Shown piece after piece: positions 1 through 16,894 of a DNA stretch of 64,000 nucleotides (the first letter of the stretch is position 1; each line of letters starts with the position of its first letter). The notes beneath the pieces are model-generated. The model made no database searches. It was not told the origin of the DNA and worked only from the letters and a program-made list of their open reading frames with translations. A program made the position numbers and the translations under genes. Source of the stretch: Amoebidium appalachense (Eukaryota > Ichthyosporea); assembly GCA_963693365.1 (NCBI GenBank), contig CAVNZM010000004.1, positions 13,578,001 to 13,642,000 of the forward strand, given 5' to 3'.

Positions 1-1129
<1,129 letters not shown>

Positions 1130-1309
1130 GAGGACCAAGAGCTACGGTGGGGGCCCCGTGCGCAGGTGGAGGTGGACAGAGAGAAACTGATCGAGTGGCT
1201 GGCTGGCATATACGGGGAGGAGGCAGGGCCCTACGTGGCCCAGTTTAGGAAGGAGGAGGAGAGGCGCAGACAGGCACAGGAGGGCATAGCAGCCACACAA
1301 GTGGCCTAG
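1130..1309 (+). CDS. 3'-terminal exon of an unidentified protein (C-terminal 59 residues)
   Basis: After a clean acceptor (TTCCACACAG, ending at 1129) an open frame of 59 codons runs to TAG at 1307-1309. Its GC-rich codon use matches the verified exons elsewhere in the window and differs sharply from the flanking microsatellites. The peptide is strongly charged: it starts EDQELRWGPR, has a Trp-containing helix-like stretch (EKLIEWLAGIYGEE) and then a basic/acidic helix (FRKEEERRRQ), ending in VA. I do not recognise a family. The gene would start to the left of the window or in the repeat-filled stretch before 1130. Being terminal and charged, it may be a coiled-coil or protein-binding tail, but that is a guess. 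Confidence 0.55.
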   Translation, partial: EDQELRWGPRAQVEVDREKLIEWLAGIYGEEAGPYVAQFRKEEERRRQAQEGIAATQVA

Positions 1310-2745
1310 GGGGAGTGGGTGTGCATGTGTAACAGTTGCATATATGTCAGTGCCCGGGGCGGGCAGGCGGGCTGGGAGAGGGGGGGGGGGGGGGGGGGGG
1401 GGGGGGATCCTCCGTTGTAGTATATTTCAAAAAATAGTGGTGGGCAGCAAGGAGTCAGTATTAGATGAAAGGAATAGGGGAGGTTACTGCTGGACTGTCA
1501 GCAACCCCAGCAACCCCATGATTGTCCAAACTTAGTTGATATACGTACGTATACCAATGGCATGGCTCTGTTTTTAGCATATTGCCACGACATCACTATT
1601 TTGCACACCTCACGCTTGATGTCGTGCACTACCTTAGCTGCAAACGTAGGCTCTGGCAATTGTTCGATTGCAAATGCATTGATGCATTATTGGCGAGGCT
1701 GAAGGTGGCACCTGCCATGTTCAATGTTCAATGGTCAGGTTGCAAGCAAGAAATGCGCGCTTTAAATTTGTAACCACAAACAACATTATCCCGTGCACGG
1801 ACGGTACAGGACCAAGTACAGGTTGCATGCATGCTGCCCTGTATTCGCACAGTACGCGTGTATACATATGGGTGTACGAGTGTGTTTCACATACGGCCCG
1901 GTTTTGTGCTTCAGAAAGTATCCCAGCTTACAAGATTTGAATCTACCTTGTGTTTTTTGCAGCCATCGAATCGATTCTTGCCAACATGGCCACGAGTTTT
2001 TCGCAGCCGTCGAAAAGTGCCTGCTTTCGTTTGTGCGCACCGCACAGTACGCGTGTATGCATATGGGTGTAAGAGTGTGTTTCATATACGGCCCGGTTTT
2101 GTGCGTCAGAAATATCCCAGCTTGCAAGATTTGAAACCATGTGTTCTGCGCAGCCATCGATTCTTGATTCCCAACATGGCCATGAGTTTTTCGCAGCCAT
2201 CGAATAGTGCCTGCTTTCGTATTCACCCACTCCTTGAGCTGTACAGTTGGAATCAGGTCAAGAGGGGCCTAGAAAAAGGCGGGAGGGAAAGGGGGCAACA
2301 AGACGAAGGGTCTGAACAACTGGCCCGTCCATGGACTGTGTTGTTGAAAATGCAAGCGAAATCACCGTGCTGTGCCGCAGGAAGCAAACACTACAAAGAC
2401 GGTCAGCTCGGAAAAAATGTCAGGGCCTCCCCAGGCATGCACAGCCTGTTGGTAGGCACTTGGGACACATCTTTGCCCTTTCGACTTTTTATTTTATATT
2501 ATATGAATGTGAAGGTATGGTGTTGAACCAACAAAAGCGCCTTTTACACGCAAAGCACAGGAAGAATTACAAATAGGAGATTTTCTCCGCACAATATGGA
2601 CTAAAATCTAGCAAAGCATAGAGCTTGGTGTATTCACAAACCCACTACATAAGGAAACCCCAAACCCCTTTGAGACAGCGTTAACCTCGTTACCCACAAC
2701 CTACTATACATAAGCACTCTCACTCTCTATATGACGTGAACAAGT
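1310..2745. other. Intergenic spacer with a G28 tract and a duplicated segment
   Basis: It holds a poly(G) run at 1379-1406 and a two-copy tandem repeat (annotated separately). The rest is unique sequence between the first gene's 3' end and the 3' end of the bZIP gene, so the two genes converge here. No exon-like frame with splice signals was found. Confidence 0.6.
1846..2230. repeat. Imperfect tandem duplication, two copies of about 195 bp
   Basis: Copy 1 starts at 1846 and copy 2 at 2041, each beginning CGCACAGTACGCGTG. Both carry the same ordered landmarks: GTGTGTTTCA, ACGGCCCGGTTTTGTGC, TATCCCAGCTT, CAAGATTTGAA, CAGCCATCGA, CCAACATGGCCA and GTGCCTGCTTTCG. Single-base indels between the copies break every shared reading frame, so this is duplicated non-coding sequence or an unidentified repeat, not an exon duplication. 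Confidence 0.85.
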
Positions 2746-3507
2746 CTAGTCCATCCGCAGCTTCTTAGCGAAGGGCGCAGCAGAAGGGTCTTTCTCCAGC
2801 AGTAGCCCAGTCAGGACCTGGATCTTCATCTTCAGGTCGGCAATCTCAATCTTCAGCACCTCATTCTCGGCAACAGCCGTCTCCTCCCTCAGCCGCTTGC
2901 GCTCACGGCACTTGCGAGCACTTTCGCGGTTGCTGTCACGCTTGGCCTGTGCCTCTTGCTCAGGGAGCTCCGCCATGCGAGGCTTGGGCTTGCGCTTCTT
3001 CTTCTTCTTGGCAAAGCCAGACGCACTGCTACCAACCGGTGCTGGTGCAGCAAAGCTGACAACAGGCGAACCTGGCGAGGAGAGCGCACTTGGCATGGGC
3101 GTGTTCACCAGCGAGTCAACCAGTGAATCGACAGGGGACCCATACATGGGTGACAGCTCCGCACTTTGGGGTGAGGACATAGGCGACCCAATAGACGACA
3201 GATTTGGTGACGAGGGTGTCGATGGCGCCAGGGGAGGCAGGGGCTCGAAAATGGGCTGTGAAGCGGCGGCAAGAGAAAGCGCTGCGGCGCTGGCAGCCAT
3301 GTTCATGTCAAACAGAGACGGAAAGCCAAACCCTCCCAGGGCTGGGGCACCCGGGAGGGAAGGCAGTGCCCCCAAAAAGGCAGGCATGGCCAGAGCGAAG
3401 GGGTTGAACACAAGGGCCGGGTTCGTGAAGTCAACGGGGGGAAACCCAAAAGGCAGAGGCTGGGCCTTGTTGGCCTCGCCCATAATAATGCTGCTGTTCA
3501 TGTCCAT
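2746..3507 (-). CDS. bZIP transcription factor (ATF/CREB/AP-1-like)
   Basis: This is an intronless gene of 253 aa. The start is the ATG at 3505-3507; an upstream in-frame TTG is not used. The C-terminus holds a canonical bZIP at about residues 189-236: basic region NRESARKCR (the invariant N-x7-R), then a zipper with heptad positions Ala, Leu, Leu, Leu and an Asn at an 'a' position, typical of dimerising bZIPs. The Cys in ARKCR sits at the place of the redox-sensitive Cys of AP-1 proteins. A Lys/Arg run (KKKKKRKPKPR, about 167-177) is a likely nuclear localisation signal. The N-terminal 165 residues are rich in Pro, Ala and Phe and carry many Ser-Pro/Thr-Pro sites, as expected for a kinase-regulated activation region. 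It should act in the nucleus on ACGT- or TGACTCA-type sites as a dimer. The target genes cannot be read from the sequence. Confidence 0.95.
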   Translation of the reverse strand: MDMNSSIIMGEANKAQPLPFGFPPVDFTNPALVFNPFALAMPAFLGALPSLPGAPALGGFGFPSLFDMNMAASAAALSLAAASQPIFEPLPPLAPSTPSSPNLSSIGSPMSSPQSAELSPMYGSPVDSLVDSLVNTPMPSALSSPGSPVVSFAAPAPVGSSASGFAKKKKKRKPKPRMAELPEQEAQAKRDSNRESARKCRERKRLREETAVAENEVLKIEIADLKMKIQVLTGLLLEKDPSAAPFAKKLRMD

Positions 3508-3530
3508 TTTGATCAAAGACAATTCTTCTG

Positions 3531-3540
3531 TATATATAAA
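3531..3540 (-). promoter_or_regulatory. TATA-like box upstream of the bZIP gene
   Basis: TTTATATATA on the minus strand lies 23-33 nt before the ATG. If it is a true TATA box, transcription would begin almost at the start codon, leaving a very short leader. Confidence 0.45.
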
Positions 3541-5213
3541 ACTACCTATTCTGTACGGGCTCTAGGCCACCTGTAGAAAAGTTCAACAACAGGGATCTTC
3601 ACAAAGGCAAAAACGGAAACACTGCTCTGCATATGGCAGGCGGAACTGGCAAGAGGACGAAAAACCCGGAGGGGACGGCATTTTCGAAGGTTGTAAAAAG
3701 TCCAGGTAATACCTAGACGGATTTAGGGAACACGAATATCGCGCTTAGCACTCCATTTTCGGTTGTCTGTCGCGTGAGCGGCTATAAGATTTCGTTTTCC
3801 TTAGTAACCTCATCGTTGTAAGTTTGAAAGTAAACTGGCCCGAATCTGGGGACGCGGTCTTTTTATAATAGGCGATGTGTCAGGCGGAAGCCGGCAATAC
3901 AAACTTATGCTCCATTAGCTATCTATTGGTCTTTAAACTTTAGTGTATATAAACCTGCTTTTAATTGGATTACAGTACAATTAATGTTGTATTTATCCAA
4001 TCACAGGTAGTAATGTAAAATAGTATCTGTTCATTTGTAGCCAACAGTTATCCGAGACCACCGTCAGGTGTACCCGTTTCACGTGCCCTTGTTAGCCGAC
4101 CAATTACGTTTAGGGTATTGCAGGGCGATGCAAAAAAAGCAGTTGCTTTTTAAAAAGCATTAAACATTTAAAACACGAACTACAAAAGGTGATTGTAAGT
4201 AGCTTGCAACGCACACGCCATGCTTAGTAACAAAACTAAAATAAACATTAAAAATCCGTAATATTTAATATTCACCTATGTCCATAAGTTGAGCTATGGT
4301 TAGGCAAGTAACACGTGTTCTACTTTTGGGAACTCTCCATAACAATCATATTTGACAATATTCTTTGCCGTTGCAGGACGGGGGCAATTTCCTTCGCAGC
4401 GGCAAGCGTAAGAAAAGGTGGCGGGGAAAGTAGCAGGCCAGGGGCTAAGAAAAGCTATAAAAAGGATCAGCAGCTTTCCTCAACCTTTATATCAAAACAA
4501 AAAGGTATGCTTTTTGCAGCAATTTATTGAGTTTCTTTATTTGCTTGTTACTTTCTATAATTTATCAGGTAAATAGATAGAAGAAGATGCACAACAATCC
4601 CCGGTATAAAAAATGTATTTGCCGCGCTTGGGAATGTTGTAGCCACTCATGGAACGGTTTGGTACTTGTTGGTAATGGCGCCAAAATTTAAAAACTATCA
4701 TGATCAAGCGACGGCCCTTCGCGGAGTCATCTTGTTGGGAATCTGACAATACGGTACACGATGAAGTGGAACCCTGCCAGGCCATGCTCGAGTTCTTGTC
4801 GTGACCGCCAGCTAGTACAGTTGCTGCGAGTAAGCTCAGCACTTACTATGCAGGGGTCGCGTTTCGATTTGAATATAACAAGTAAATTGGGGAAGGCCTA
4901 GGGTTGGCACGATGTGGAATCTGGGCTATCATTGAGTTTATATCTGTTTAAAACAGTGGCATGCAGCGGATGTGGTAAAAACGGATACATAGCCCCTATT
5001 GACTATTCATTATCATATGTATGTACCCCCCGCCTTCCCCACACCCTCGGGGGCCATGGATGGATTTGTCCAGAATGTGCGTGTGTGTGGTGCACGGTGT
5101 GTGTTGCATGTGTGTTTGTGTGTGCGTGTCACGTTTAATTTTGTGGGTGTTCAGTGTGTTGCGCGCACCTGTGTGTCACGGTGTGCGTCGTGTTTGTGTG
5201 TGTGCGCGCGTGG

Positions 5214-5224
<11 letters not shown>

Positions 5225-5244
<20 letters not shown>

Positions 5245-5314
5245 TATGTGTGTATGTGTGTGCGTGTGTGTGTGTGTGTGTGTGTATGCGTGTGTGTGTG
5301 TGTGTGTGTGTGTG

Positions 5315-5344
<30 letters not shown>
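5225..5344. repeat. Interrupted (GT)n microsatellite
   Basis: GT units are broken by TATG and GTTG variants and preceded by GCGCGCGC (about 5214-5227), a Z-DNA-prone combination. Confidence 0.9.
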
Positions 5345-5346
<2 letters not shown>

Positions 5347-5541
5347 CGCCGTGCGTATATATATGGGGCCGGGTTTTTTGTTTATGGTGATTATCCACTT
5401 TTATATTTATCATGATTGATTTATTTATTTATTTTGGGGGGGGGGAGGGGAGGGGGGGAGGAGGAGGCTCTGGATTGGGGTGCAAGATGTGTTAAGATTT
5501 GTATCTGATCGAACGTCTGTGTGTGCGTCTAGGTGCGTGTG

Positions 5542-5548
<7 letters not shown>

Positions 5549-5625
<77 letters not shown>
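5549..5625. repeat. (GT)n microsatellite
   Basis: This is an uninterrupted GT run of about 38 units. Confidence 0.95.
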
Positions 5626-5626
<1 letters not shown>

Positions 5627-6199
5627 ACATAGGCAGTGTGCATACATGTGCACCTGTGTGCATGTGGGTGGGTTGGCTTGTGTGTGTGTGTGTGTTTGTG
5701 AAAGCGTACGGTGCGTGTGTGTGCGCGTGTTTTGGCCTTTCCTTCCCACCCCTCCTCACCCCTCCCCATCCTCCCACCCTCCCAACCCCCAGGGGCTTTT
5801 AACTTACTAATAGATCAGGATATCTTTCTAAAAAGTGGGTTTATATCTTAATTTTTATGTTTGTTCAAGTTTGTTTTTCACAACGGTTGTTGATTGTTCG
5901 TTTCGTTTTTTTTTGTTTTGTTTTCAATTAGGGGGGGGGGGGGGGGGGGGGGAGTGCTCTGGGTTGGGGTTACGGGAGGAGGTAATACTATGTGCTAAGC
6001 TTGTACGTCACGGTGGGCAGTGTCTGTGTGTGACTGAGTGCATGTATGCGTGTGCGCGCCCGTGCATGTGTGTCCCGCGCGTGCGCGCTCGCGTACGTAC
6101 CTGTGCACGTTGTGTGTGTACGAGATGTGTACATGAACGTGTGTGTGTACGGGTGTTTTTTCTTCCCCTCCCCCCCCCAAAAAGAGGGGGATCCCCCTC

Positions 6200-6235
6200 T
6201 TTTTTTTTTTTTTTTTTTTTGGGGGGGGGGGGGGG
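6200..6235. repeat. Abutting T(n)G(n) tract (C(n)A(n) on the minus strand)
   Basis: About 21 T are followed directly by about 15 G. It is one of a set of composite homopolymer junctions with the same polarity across the window. Confidence 0.9.
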
Positions 6236-6401
6236 AGGGGGGGGGATGATTGGTTGGGGTGCGATGCGGGCGTGTGCGCACCGGTGTCTGTGTGTGGTGT
6301 ATTATGTGTGTGTGGGGGGAGGGGGGAGGGGGGGGGGGGGGGGGGGAGTGAGGGGTTACGCACGCCGTGAAACTAGTACTGACGGTACCCATGACACACC
6401 G

Positions 6402-6438
<37 letters not shown>

Positions 6439-7086
6439 CATCAATATTATACACCACACACACGTCTGCGCGTGCACGCACAGCGTGTCAAGCGCAAAAT
6501 GTATACGCATGTACATACACATAGTAGACATGCATATGCCACATGCCCACTCACAAAAAACCGATGCGGCATGCGCATAGTATGGAGCAGGCACACTCAA
6601 TCTGTGGCGCGCGGGTCCTGGCCTCCTGAACACCAACAATAAAAAAATAGGAATAATTCGCGCGCAACCTAACTGATTAGCCGCCATATATGGAAATTTG
6701 GGCGGGAAGTTTTGGTACGAAAAAAAGGGGGGGTTTATCCTTCAATAAAAGTAGTAGGAATATATAATTTGCCAGTGCCACTTATGGAATGCCATCGGTA
6801 CCTCTGGTTATATTACAAGATTACATTTTCGTGTGCCAATGAACACGTATGTATACGTACACGTGCTCTTGCATACTCCTTTGCATACAGTGCGGGACCC
6901 GGTGTAAAAAAACTCAACTTTCATCACACATTCGTTGTAATAATAATTCATAATTACTGTGCGCGAGTACTAGCATTAGTACGACAACCAACTTACGACG
7001 TTAACAGGAGTTAGGAGGTAATCACGGCTTAGGTGAAATATATATTTATTGAATAGGGAATGCCTTCAGAAAATTAAATCACTATG

Positions 7087-7090
<4 letters not shown>

Positions 7091-7125
<35 letters not shown>

Positions 7126-7156
7126 TGCAACGGTTTGTGTGTTTGTGTGTGTGTGC

Positions 7157-7231
<75 letters not shown>

Positions 7232-7276
7232 TGTGTGTGCTTGTGTGTGGTAGTGTGTGTGTGTGTGTGTGTGTGC

Positions 7277-7338
<62 letters not shown>
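7091..7338. repeat. Long interrupted (GT)n microsatellite
   Basis: GT repeats run over about 250 bp with scattered TTTG, GCG and GTAG interruptions. The interruptions suggest an old tract compared with the pure tracts elsewhere. Confidence 0.95.
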
Positions 7339-7339
<1 letters not shown>

Positions 7340-7566
7340 AAAAATGTGCGCGTGCTGTACTCTGTGTATTATTTTTGTGTGTATTTGTGCATGTTCAGAA
7401 CCTTCGTGCATGTGTGTCACCACGTATGCACACATGTTAGGTAGCAGTGCACCGTGTGTGTGTTGTGTTTGGCGCGTGTGCGTGGGTTGGTGAGCGAGTG
7501 GAGGTAAGAGCGTGTGTGTGTGTGTGTGTGCGTTAGGGGGCGGGGGCGGGAGGGGGGGGGGGGCGG

Positions 7567-7592
<26 letters not shown>

Positions 7593-7597
<5 letters not shown>

Positions 7598-7845
7598 TGA
7601 ATGCGTCAAAAAGTACGAAGTACACAAGAACAAACGGATAACACGATGCAGAATGCAAGCCATACATAAAGAGTATGCATAATAAGAAGAGCCCATCCTC
7701 AGGGGGGGCCCAAGTCATCCACAGTACCCGAGTTTTGACCTATTCACCTCGTTAACGAAACCCAACTCAGATACTGTTTCACTTGAACATGGGTAGGTCA
7801 CCCGTCTTGATCAGAGACGAGCAGGGTTGCTTATGCAGGCAAGGG
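7593..7845 (-). mobile_element. Dispersed element, copy A (C-tail family)
   Basis: It starts immediately after a poly(G) tract with ATTTGAATGCG. It continues through TACGAAGTAC, ACGATGCAGA, TATGCATAATAAG and AGAGCCCATCCTCAG, then CCCAAGTCATC, CTTGATCAGAGACGAGCAGG and GTTGCTTATGC. The same ordered blocks recur at 50165-50448 and, truncated, at 8872-8980 and 50618-50808. Strand is given so that the poly(C) lies at the element's 3' end, which is a convention rather than a demonstrated direction of transcription. Confidence 0.75.
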
Positions 7846-8203
7846 CAGTGGGAAAGGCCGGGGGTTAAAGTTGCAGCAGTAAGCAGAAGCAAGAAAATAT
7901 AGATAGGAACTCAGGAGACGGGGCTTCTGGGAAGCTCCCCCGTCAATACCTAAGTCGATACTTCCCTGGCTAACATACTACACCAGCTGAAAAGAATTAA
8001 GTCCCAAAGGCCGCAGAATTCGCAATCAGAGGAGAAAATATGAGATTTGACCCACGGGGGGGGGGGGGGGGGGGGGGGGGGGGGAGGGGGGGGGGGGAGG
8101 GGGAGGGAGGAGATGAAGGTGAAGGTGAAGGTATGACGGACAACAACAGTGACCAAGGGATGCATGTAGAAAACAGAAAGCAACTGAAAGAGAGCAAAAA
8201 AAA

Positions 8204-12099
<3,896 letters not shown>

Positions 12100-12125
12100 C
12101 TGGGGAGATGTGGGAATGGGTGTTT

Positions 12126-12172
<47 letters not shown>

Positions 12173-12283
12173 AGACTGCAACACATTGTGCAATAGGCAT
12201 TCCTGTTCTAACAGATCAGCTATTGGCATGATGCAGGCAAGCAAAGAGGCCTAGGAAGCAGCCGGCTAGATGGCTAAAAAAAA

Positions 12284-12314
<31 letters not shown>

Positions 12315-12452
12315 TAGGTAGAAAACTGTGCACAATGAGAAGCAAAAGCACACCAAAACAAACACAGGGTCCAGTACATAGAATGGTGTGCAACCCCACA
12401 CAGCGTATGCACCATACGTAGCGCCTTTTTTTTTTTAATTTTTTTGAGGGGG

Positions 12453-12483
<31 letters not shown>

Positions 12484-12666
12484 AATAGCTGTGTCCCATA
12501 TATCGGGCATCAGAATAGTAGGATGTGTGGTTAGCTACGAGGGAGGGGGGGGGGGGGGGATGCAGTCATCCTGATATAACAATATCTTTTCAGATATTCT
12601 TTTTCACAAGCAGAAAGAAATCATAGAAGCGTGAGAAGCGGTCTGGTTCCCGGGGCGCGGCGGCGG

Positions 12667-12699
<33 letters not shown>

Positions 12700-14441
12700 G
12701 GGGTGTATATGCAGCTTGCATGAATTTGAGGATTGATGCATATCTGACCTTTTGAAGCAGAGTAGAACACGGGTGGAAGAACGTCTATTTAAGCATGTCA
12801 GGGAAGCAAGTTTTTCGGGAAGGTGGCACGGGGACACACACGTGATAAGGGGGAGGACTGAAAAGAGTCGGGAATCGCTGGCATGTGGACGAAGGGCGGG
12901 AAAGGGGCGAGACAGAAAGGCAAAGCAGCAGCCACACCAGGCAGTAGGAGACACACAGAGAGAGGAAGAGAGAAACACAGACAGGGAGGCAGGCAGGGGG
13001 GAAGGGGGAGAGGGGAGAGCAAGAGAATATGAAAGTGTATGCAACGTGAAATAAAAACCAGAGAAACAGAGAGGGGAATCGGGGAGGGGGGCGCCGGGGG
13101 GGGGGGGGGGGGGGGGGGGGGGGAGGGGGGGGAGTCCCGAGCCAGGTGTTGGACCGGCTGGGGGCGGGGAGTGGGTCGCAAGGGGGGGGGGGGGGGGGGG
13201 GTTGTCAGGCGAAAAATGCCATAATCCACACTCTTGAATAGAAAATACTTCGTTTCTCCTTCCTTTCTTCCCTCGCTTCCCTCCCTCCCTCCCTCCCTCC
13301 CTATCTTGCTCCCCTCTCTCCCTCACTCGTTCACTCGCTCACTCACTCACCCAATACCTCCCTCCCTCGACCCCTCCCTCCCTCCCCTGTTCCCTCCCTC
13401 CCTTCCTCCTTTTCTCCCTTTCTCCCTCCCCCCTCCCTCACTCATTCACTCACCCCCCCCCCCCTCCCTCATCCCCTCCCTCCCTCCCTCACCCCTTCCC
13501 TTCCTCCCTTCCCTCCCTTCCTCCCCCTCTCCCTTTCTCCTTTCCTTACTCCCTTTCCCCTCCCTCCCTCCCTTCCTTTCTCGCTTTCTCCCTTCCCCTC
13601 CCCTTCCCCAGCCCCCCTCTTCCTCGCTCACTCACCCCCTCCCTCTCTCCCTCCCTCCGTCCCTTTCTAACTCCCCCTCTTCCTGCTCCCATCCTTGCCT
13701 CCTTCCCCCCCCCCCCCCCCCCCCTCTCGTTCCCAACAACCCCTTACTACGCCCTTCAGCCCCTTCCCCCCCCTCCCCCCCCCACCACCCCCACCCCACC
13801 CCCTAACCCCACTTACTATTGCTGGTTCATCCTCCGCATTTGCATTCAGTTGCATCTTTGCACTCAGCTCAGCCACCCCTATCTTTTCTCGTAGCTGCCT
13901 TCAGCGGAGTTTCTTACTAAGCTTCCCCTTGCGGCTCAGCCCTGTACCATGTGTGACATAAACTGGTTCACACTAGCCCTACTTGGCCCTAAGCTATTTT
14001 GTCTGGAGCGGTTACTAGGCCAGCATGCTACCGTACCTCGAAAGTGGTGCGCATGCACAGGCAGCTTCTGTACAGGCTTGTACAATGTACATGCTCATCG
14101 GTATCTGTGCGTGCCTGTCACTGCCTGATCAGGGGCGGCATTTCGCCGGTCGGGGACGCCTCTTTTACATCTGACTCATTTTTGGCGCCAAATGGCCCCA
14201 CTGGCGACAGGCATCAATTTCCAAATCAAATTGTTCTTATATACTGTACACTACAGATTTGTGCCCTTGCCATAACTTATTTTCCATCTTCTTCTTTCAA
14301 AACCAGAATCAATTTCTGCATTGCGTCGCACTCAGCAACAATCGAACATGCCTTTGGTTTTGCGCACTCGCATCGAGTTTTGCCCCCCTCAACCAATGGG
14401 CATGAGGCCTCGCACAATTTGAAGCTTTTCCACTTTGTGTT
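12100..14441. other. Repeat-dominated region 5' of the PAP2 gene and upstream of the DUF885 gene
   Basis: It holds G tracts (about 12127-12171, 12291-12314, 12459-12483, 12669-12698, 13097-13123) and a T-A-T-G composite at 12426-12483. There is a (CTCC/CCCT)-type polypyrimidine block at 13250-13730. Near 12615-12640 a minus-strand segment reads RFSRFYDFFLL before a GTGAAA. It could be an upstream PAP2 exon, but no supported start codon was found. 13.8-14.4 kb is unique spacer. Confidence 0.55.
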
Positions 14442-14567
14442 AGCCTCCGCCGGTGTCAGCAAGGCCTCGACTGTCAGAGTCACTCTGTTAACGTTTGTGG
14501 TGTGAGCCTCCGCCGGTGTCAGCAAGGCCTCGACTGTCAGAGTCACTCTGTTAACGTTTGTGGTGCA
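14442..14567. repeat. 63-bp tandem duplication, two near-identical copies
   Basis: Copies start at 14442 and 14505. Each contains AGCCTCCGCCGGTGTCAGC and a perfect 13-bp palindrome CAGAGTCACTCTG. The second copy ends about 37 bp before the TATA box at 14604. The duplication therefore doubles a possible operator-like site just upstream of the DUF885 gene. Confidence 0.9.
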
Positions 14568-14603
14568 TCTTTGTTGTGCACAAGCTTGACTTTTTTCGAG
14601 CTG

Positions 14604-14610
14604 TATAAAG
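14604..14610 (+). promoter_or_regulatory. TATA box of the DUF885 gene
   Basis: TATAAAG lies 56 nt before the ATG at 14660, downstream of the duplicated palindromic element. The spacing suits a leader of about 20-25 nt. Confidence 0.6.
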
Positions 14611-15410
14611 GGCCACTGAAAAGGCGGCACTTTTTCAGCCAGTCAGAACCCAAACCATCATGTGCAACCACAACACAGCGATGTCTTTTTCGGACGCTGC
14701 CACGGCGCTGCTGCGCCAGGTAGCCCCCCACCTACACCTGCCCGCCACACCCGATCCCGCCCTGCCGGCCAACGCCACGGGGCATGTGGCCCTTCTGTGG
14801 CAGTGCTATGCCGTTTGCTATGAGCTGCAGATGCAGCCCAGCCCGCTGATGGCCAGCATGCTGGGCGACTGCCGCCTGAACAGCAGCCTGCCAGACTTCA
14901 CAAAGGAAGCATTTGACGCCATGACGCATCCTTTCGTGCGCTCAAGGATGTGGTGGAGGGCATAGACATAGACACGCTGCCGCAGCAGAGAGGGACAACT
15001 ACAGGCTGCTGCTGGCCCTGTGTGACAACGAGCTGCTTATGTGCGTGCCCCCTTTAACCCTATCCCACGTCACTCTAAAGCCTCTTGCTGAATCTATCAC
15101 CCAGCCCCCTGTGTGCACATTAAGTCTGCCCAACGGTTATGCTTATCAGTAACTGCAGCCTGGTATCGTTCGACCAGAGTGATTCGCAGCAGATGATATC
15201 GTCCTTGAAATATATGGATAACCCATAACCGCGCAACCCTGAAGCAAAAGCCTAATAAGGTGGTCCTAGGAAGGCGAAATTCGTGAGAATGGAATGGGTA
15301 GAGCCTGGACGTGGATCGTGGCCATGTGTGCATGCAAGCAAGATCTGGTAGTCATATCACACATGCAAAAATATAAAACACACGCATGCGCGCACGCGCA
15401 CACACACACG

Positions 15411-15414
15411 CACA

Positions 15415-15476
<62 letters not shown>
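15411..15476. repeat. (CA)n microsatellite in intron 1 of the DUF885 gene
   Basis: About 33 CA units, with one TA interruption near the start. Confidence 0.95.
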
Positions 15477-15478
<2 letters not shown>

Positions 15479-16485
15479 CCGCTCCACACCTTCTACACTC
15501 TTGTCTTCTCCCTTCTACCCACCTCTCGCTCATCAACCCAACTCTTGCCCCCAGGTCGCAGGACTGGCACTACACGACCCCCCTCAACCATAAGAGCGGT
15601 CTCTTCATCGAGTTTCTGCAGCTGCCCGAGCTGCATCCTTTTAACAGTGCCCAACATTGCCATGACTATGTGGCTCGCCTGAGGGCCTTCCCTGTGTTGA
15701 TGGCACAGGTCAAGGAGGCCCTGCGTGCAGGCATACAGCAGGTGGGTGACACTGGTGGAGGGGGGGCGGGGGGGACGTGTGTTTGTGGCCGGCCCTGGTT
15801 AGAAGTTGGGGGGGCAGTGATGTGGAGCGGAGTAGGAGCGTGGGGGCGGGACCGCCCGGGGGGTGGGGGGGGGGGGGGGGGGGGGGGGGGGGAAGGGGCG
15901 GAAGGATGCCGTGAGGAATTCTCAGATGGGTGGGGGAGTAGAATGGTTTTTGGGGACGGTACTGGGCCCTGCGTGGTTGAAGGGGGCCAGTGTGTCGGCC
16001 GCAGTTCAGATGGGGGTGCTGGGGAGAGGCTGTGGGGCAGGGCTTGAGCATTTTCTTCTTGTTTTTTTCCCTTTTTCTTTTTTATTTTTTGAGGGGGGAG
16101 GGGGGGAAGGGGGTTGATGTGGTCTTCCTGCCTTGAGAGCTGTATGTGTGTGCATGGGGAGGGGGGAGGAGGGGGAGGGGGAGGAGTTGGCCCATATTGG
16201 AGGATATTGGGCTCTGTTGTTGCCAGCATGCCCAATTACTTGTCTTCTTAGACCTCTGCAGAGACACAGCCACGTATTTGGTAGATTTTATGCCGTCCAC
16301 ATAACTGGGTTTGGCGTGCCGACCAAAAGAGACACGTAAATATTATGACACAAGACCACACCCTCATGTGTGTACATACACATGAACAACACAACACAAG
16401 CATGCATTCCTCCCCCCCTCCCCCCCCCCCCAACCCAACCCACCCACACACACACACACACACATATCCCCACACAACCAAAGTG

Positions 16486-16494
<9 letters not shown>

Positions 16495-16554
<60 letters not shown>

Positions 16555-16572
16555 ACACACACACACACACAC
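16495..16572. repeat. (CA)n microsatellite forming a splice acceptor
   Basis: CA units with one CGTA interruption run directly into ACAG|GAC at 16574/16575. The 3' splice site of DUF885 exon 3 is thus the edge of the microsatellite and has no conventional pyrimidine tract. Confidence 0.9.
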
Positions 16573-16862
16573 AGGACACGACCATACCCGCGTTCAGTGC
16601 CGAGATAGTAGTCAAGCAGCTGAGGGCCACAGCAGCCACCAACCCCACCGAGTCCAGCCACTATGAAAGTGCAAGGCCCAGGTTCGACGAGCACAAGGTC
16701 GACCCTGCAGCCGTGCTGGAGGTGTGTGTGTGCGTGGGGGGGGGGGGGGGGGGGGGGGTTCAGAGAATAGATTATAAGAGGACGTGGGCGGATGAGGGGG
16801 TATCTAGATTTGGCGGCAGCTGGGGGAGGGGTGGGGATGTGTTATGAGAAATGTAGCAATAT

Positions 16863-16894
<32 letters not shown>

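Larger units (their letters stand above)
3541..8203. other. Intergenic spacer, unique then microsatellite-rich
   Basis: 3.55-5.0 kb is unique AT-richer sequence with TATA-like motifs (for example near 3943). At 4380-4503 there is an exon-like segment: acceptor TTGCAG ending at 4376, a Lys/Ser-rich frame containing KKSYKKDQQLSS, and a GTATGC donor. It is too short and too isolated to call. 5.0-7.6 kb is dominated by GT/CA and poly(G) tracts. From 7.6 to 8.2 kb there is one copy of the dispersed element described separately and a G-rich tract. No convincing gene was found. Confidence 0.6.

Noticed and set aside
1831-2526. A 231-codon ATG ORF spanning the 195-bp duplication
   Set aside because: The two repeat copies are read in different frames because of indels between them, so the frame is not conserved. 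Composition is not protein-like.
2897-3565. 222-codon plus-strand ORF over the bZIP gene
   Set aside because: It is the antisense shadow of the bZIP frame; the minus frame has the diagnostic motif.
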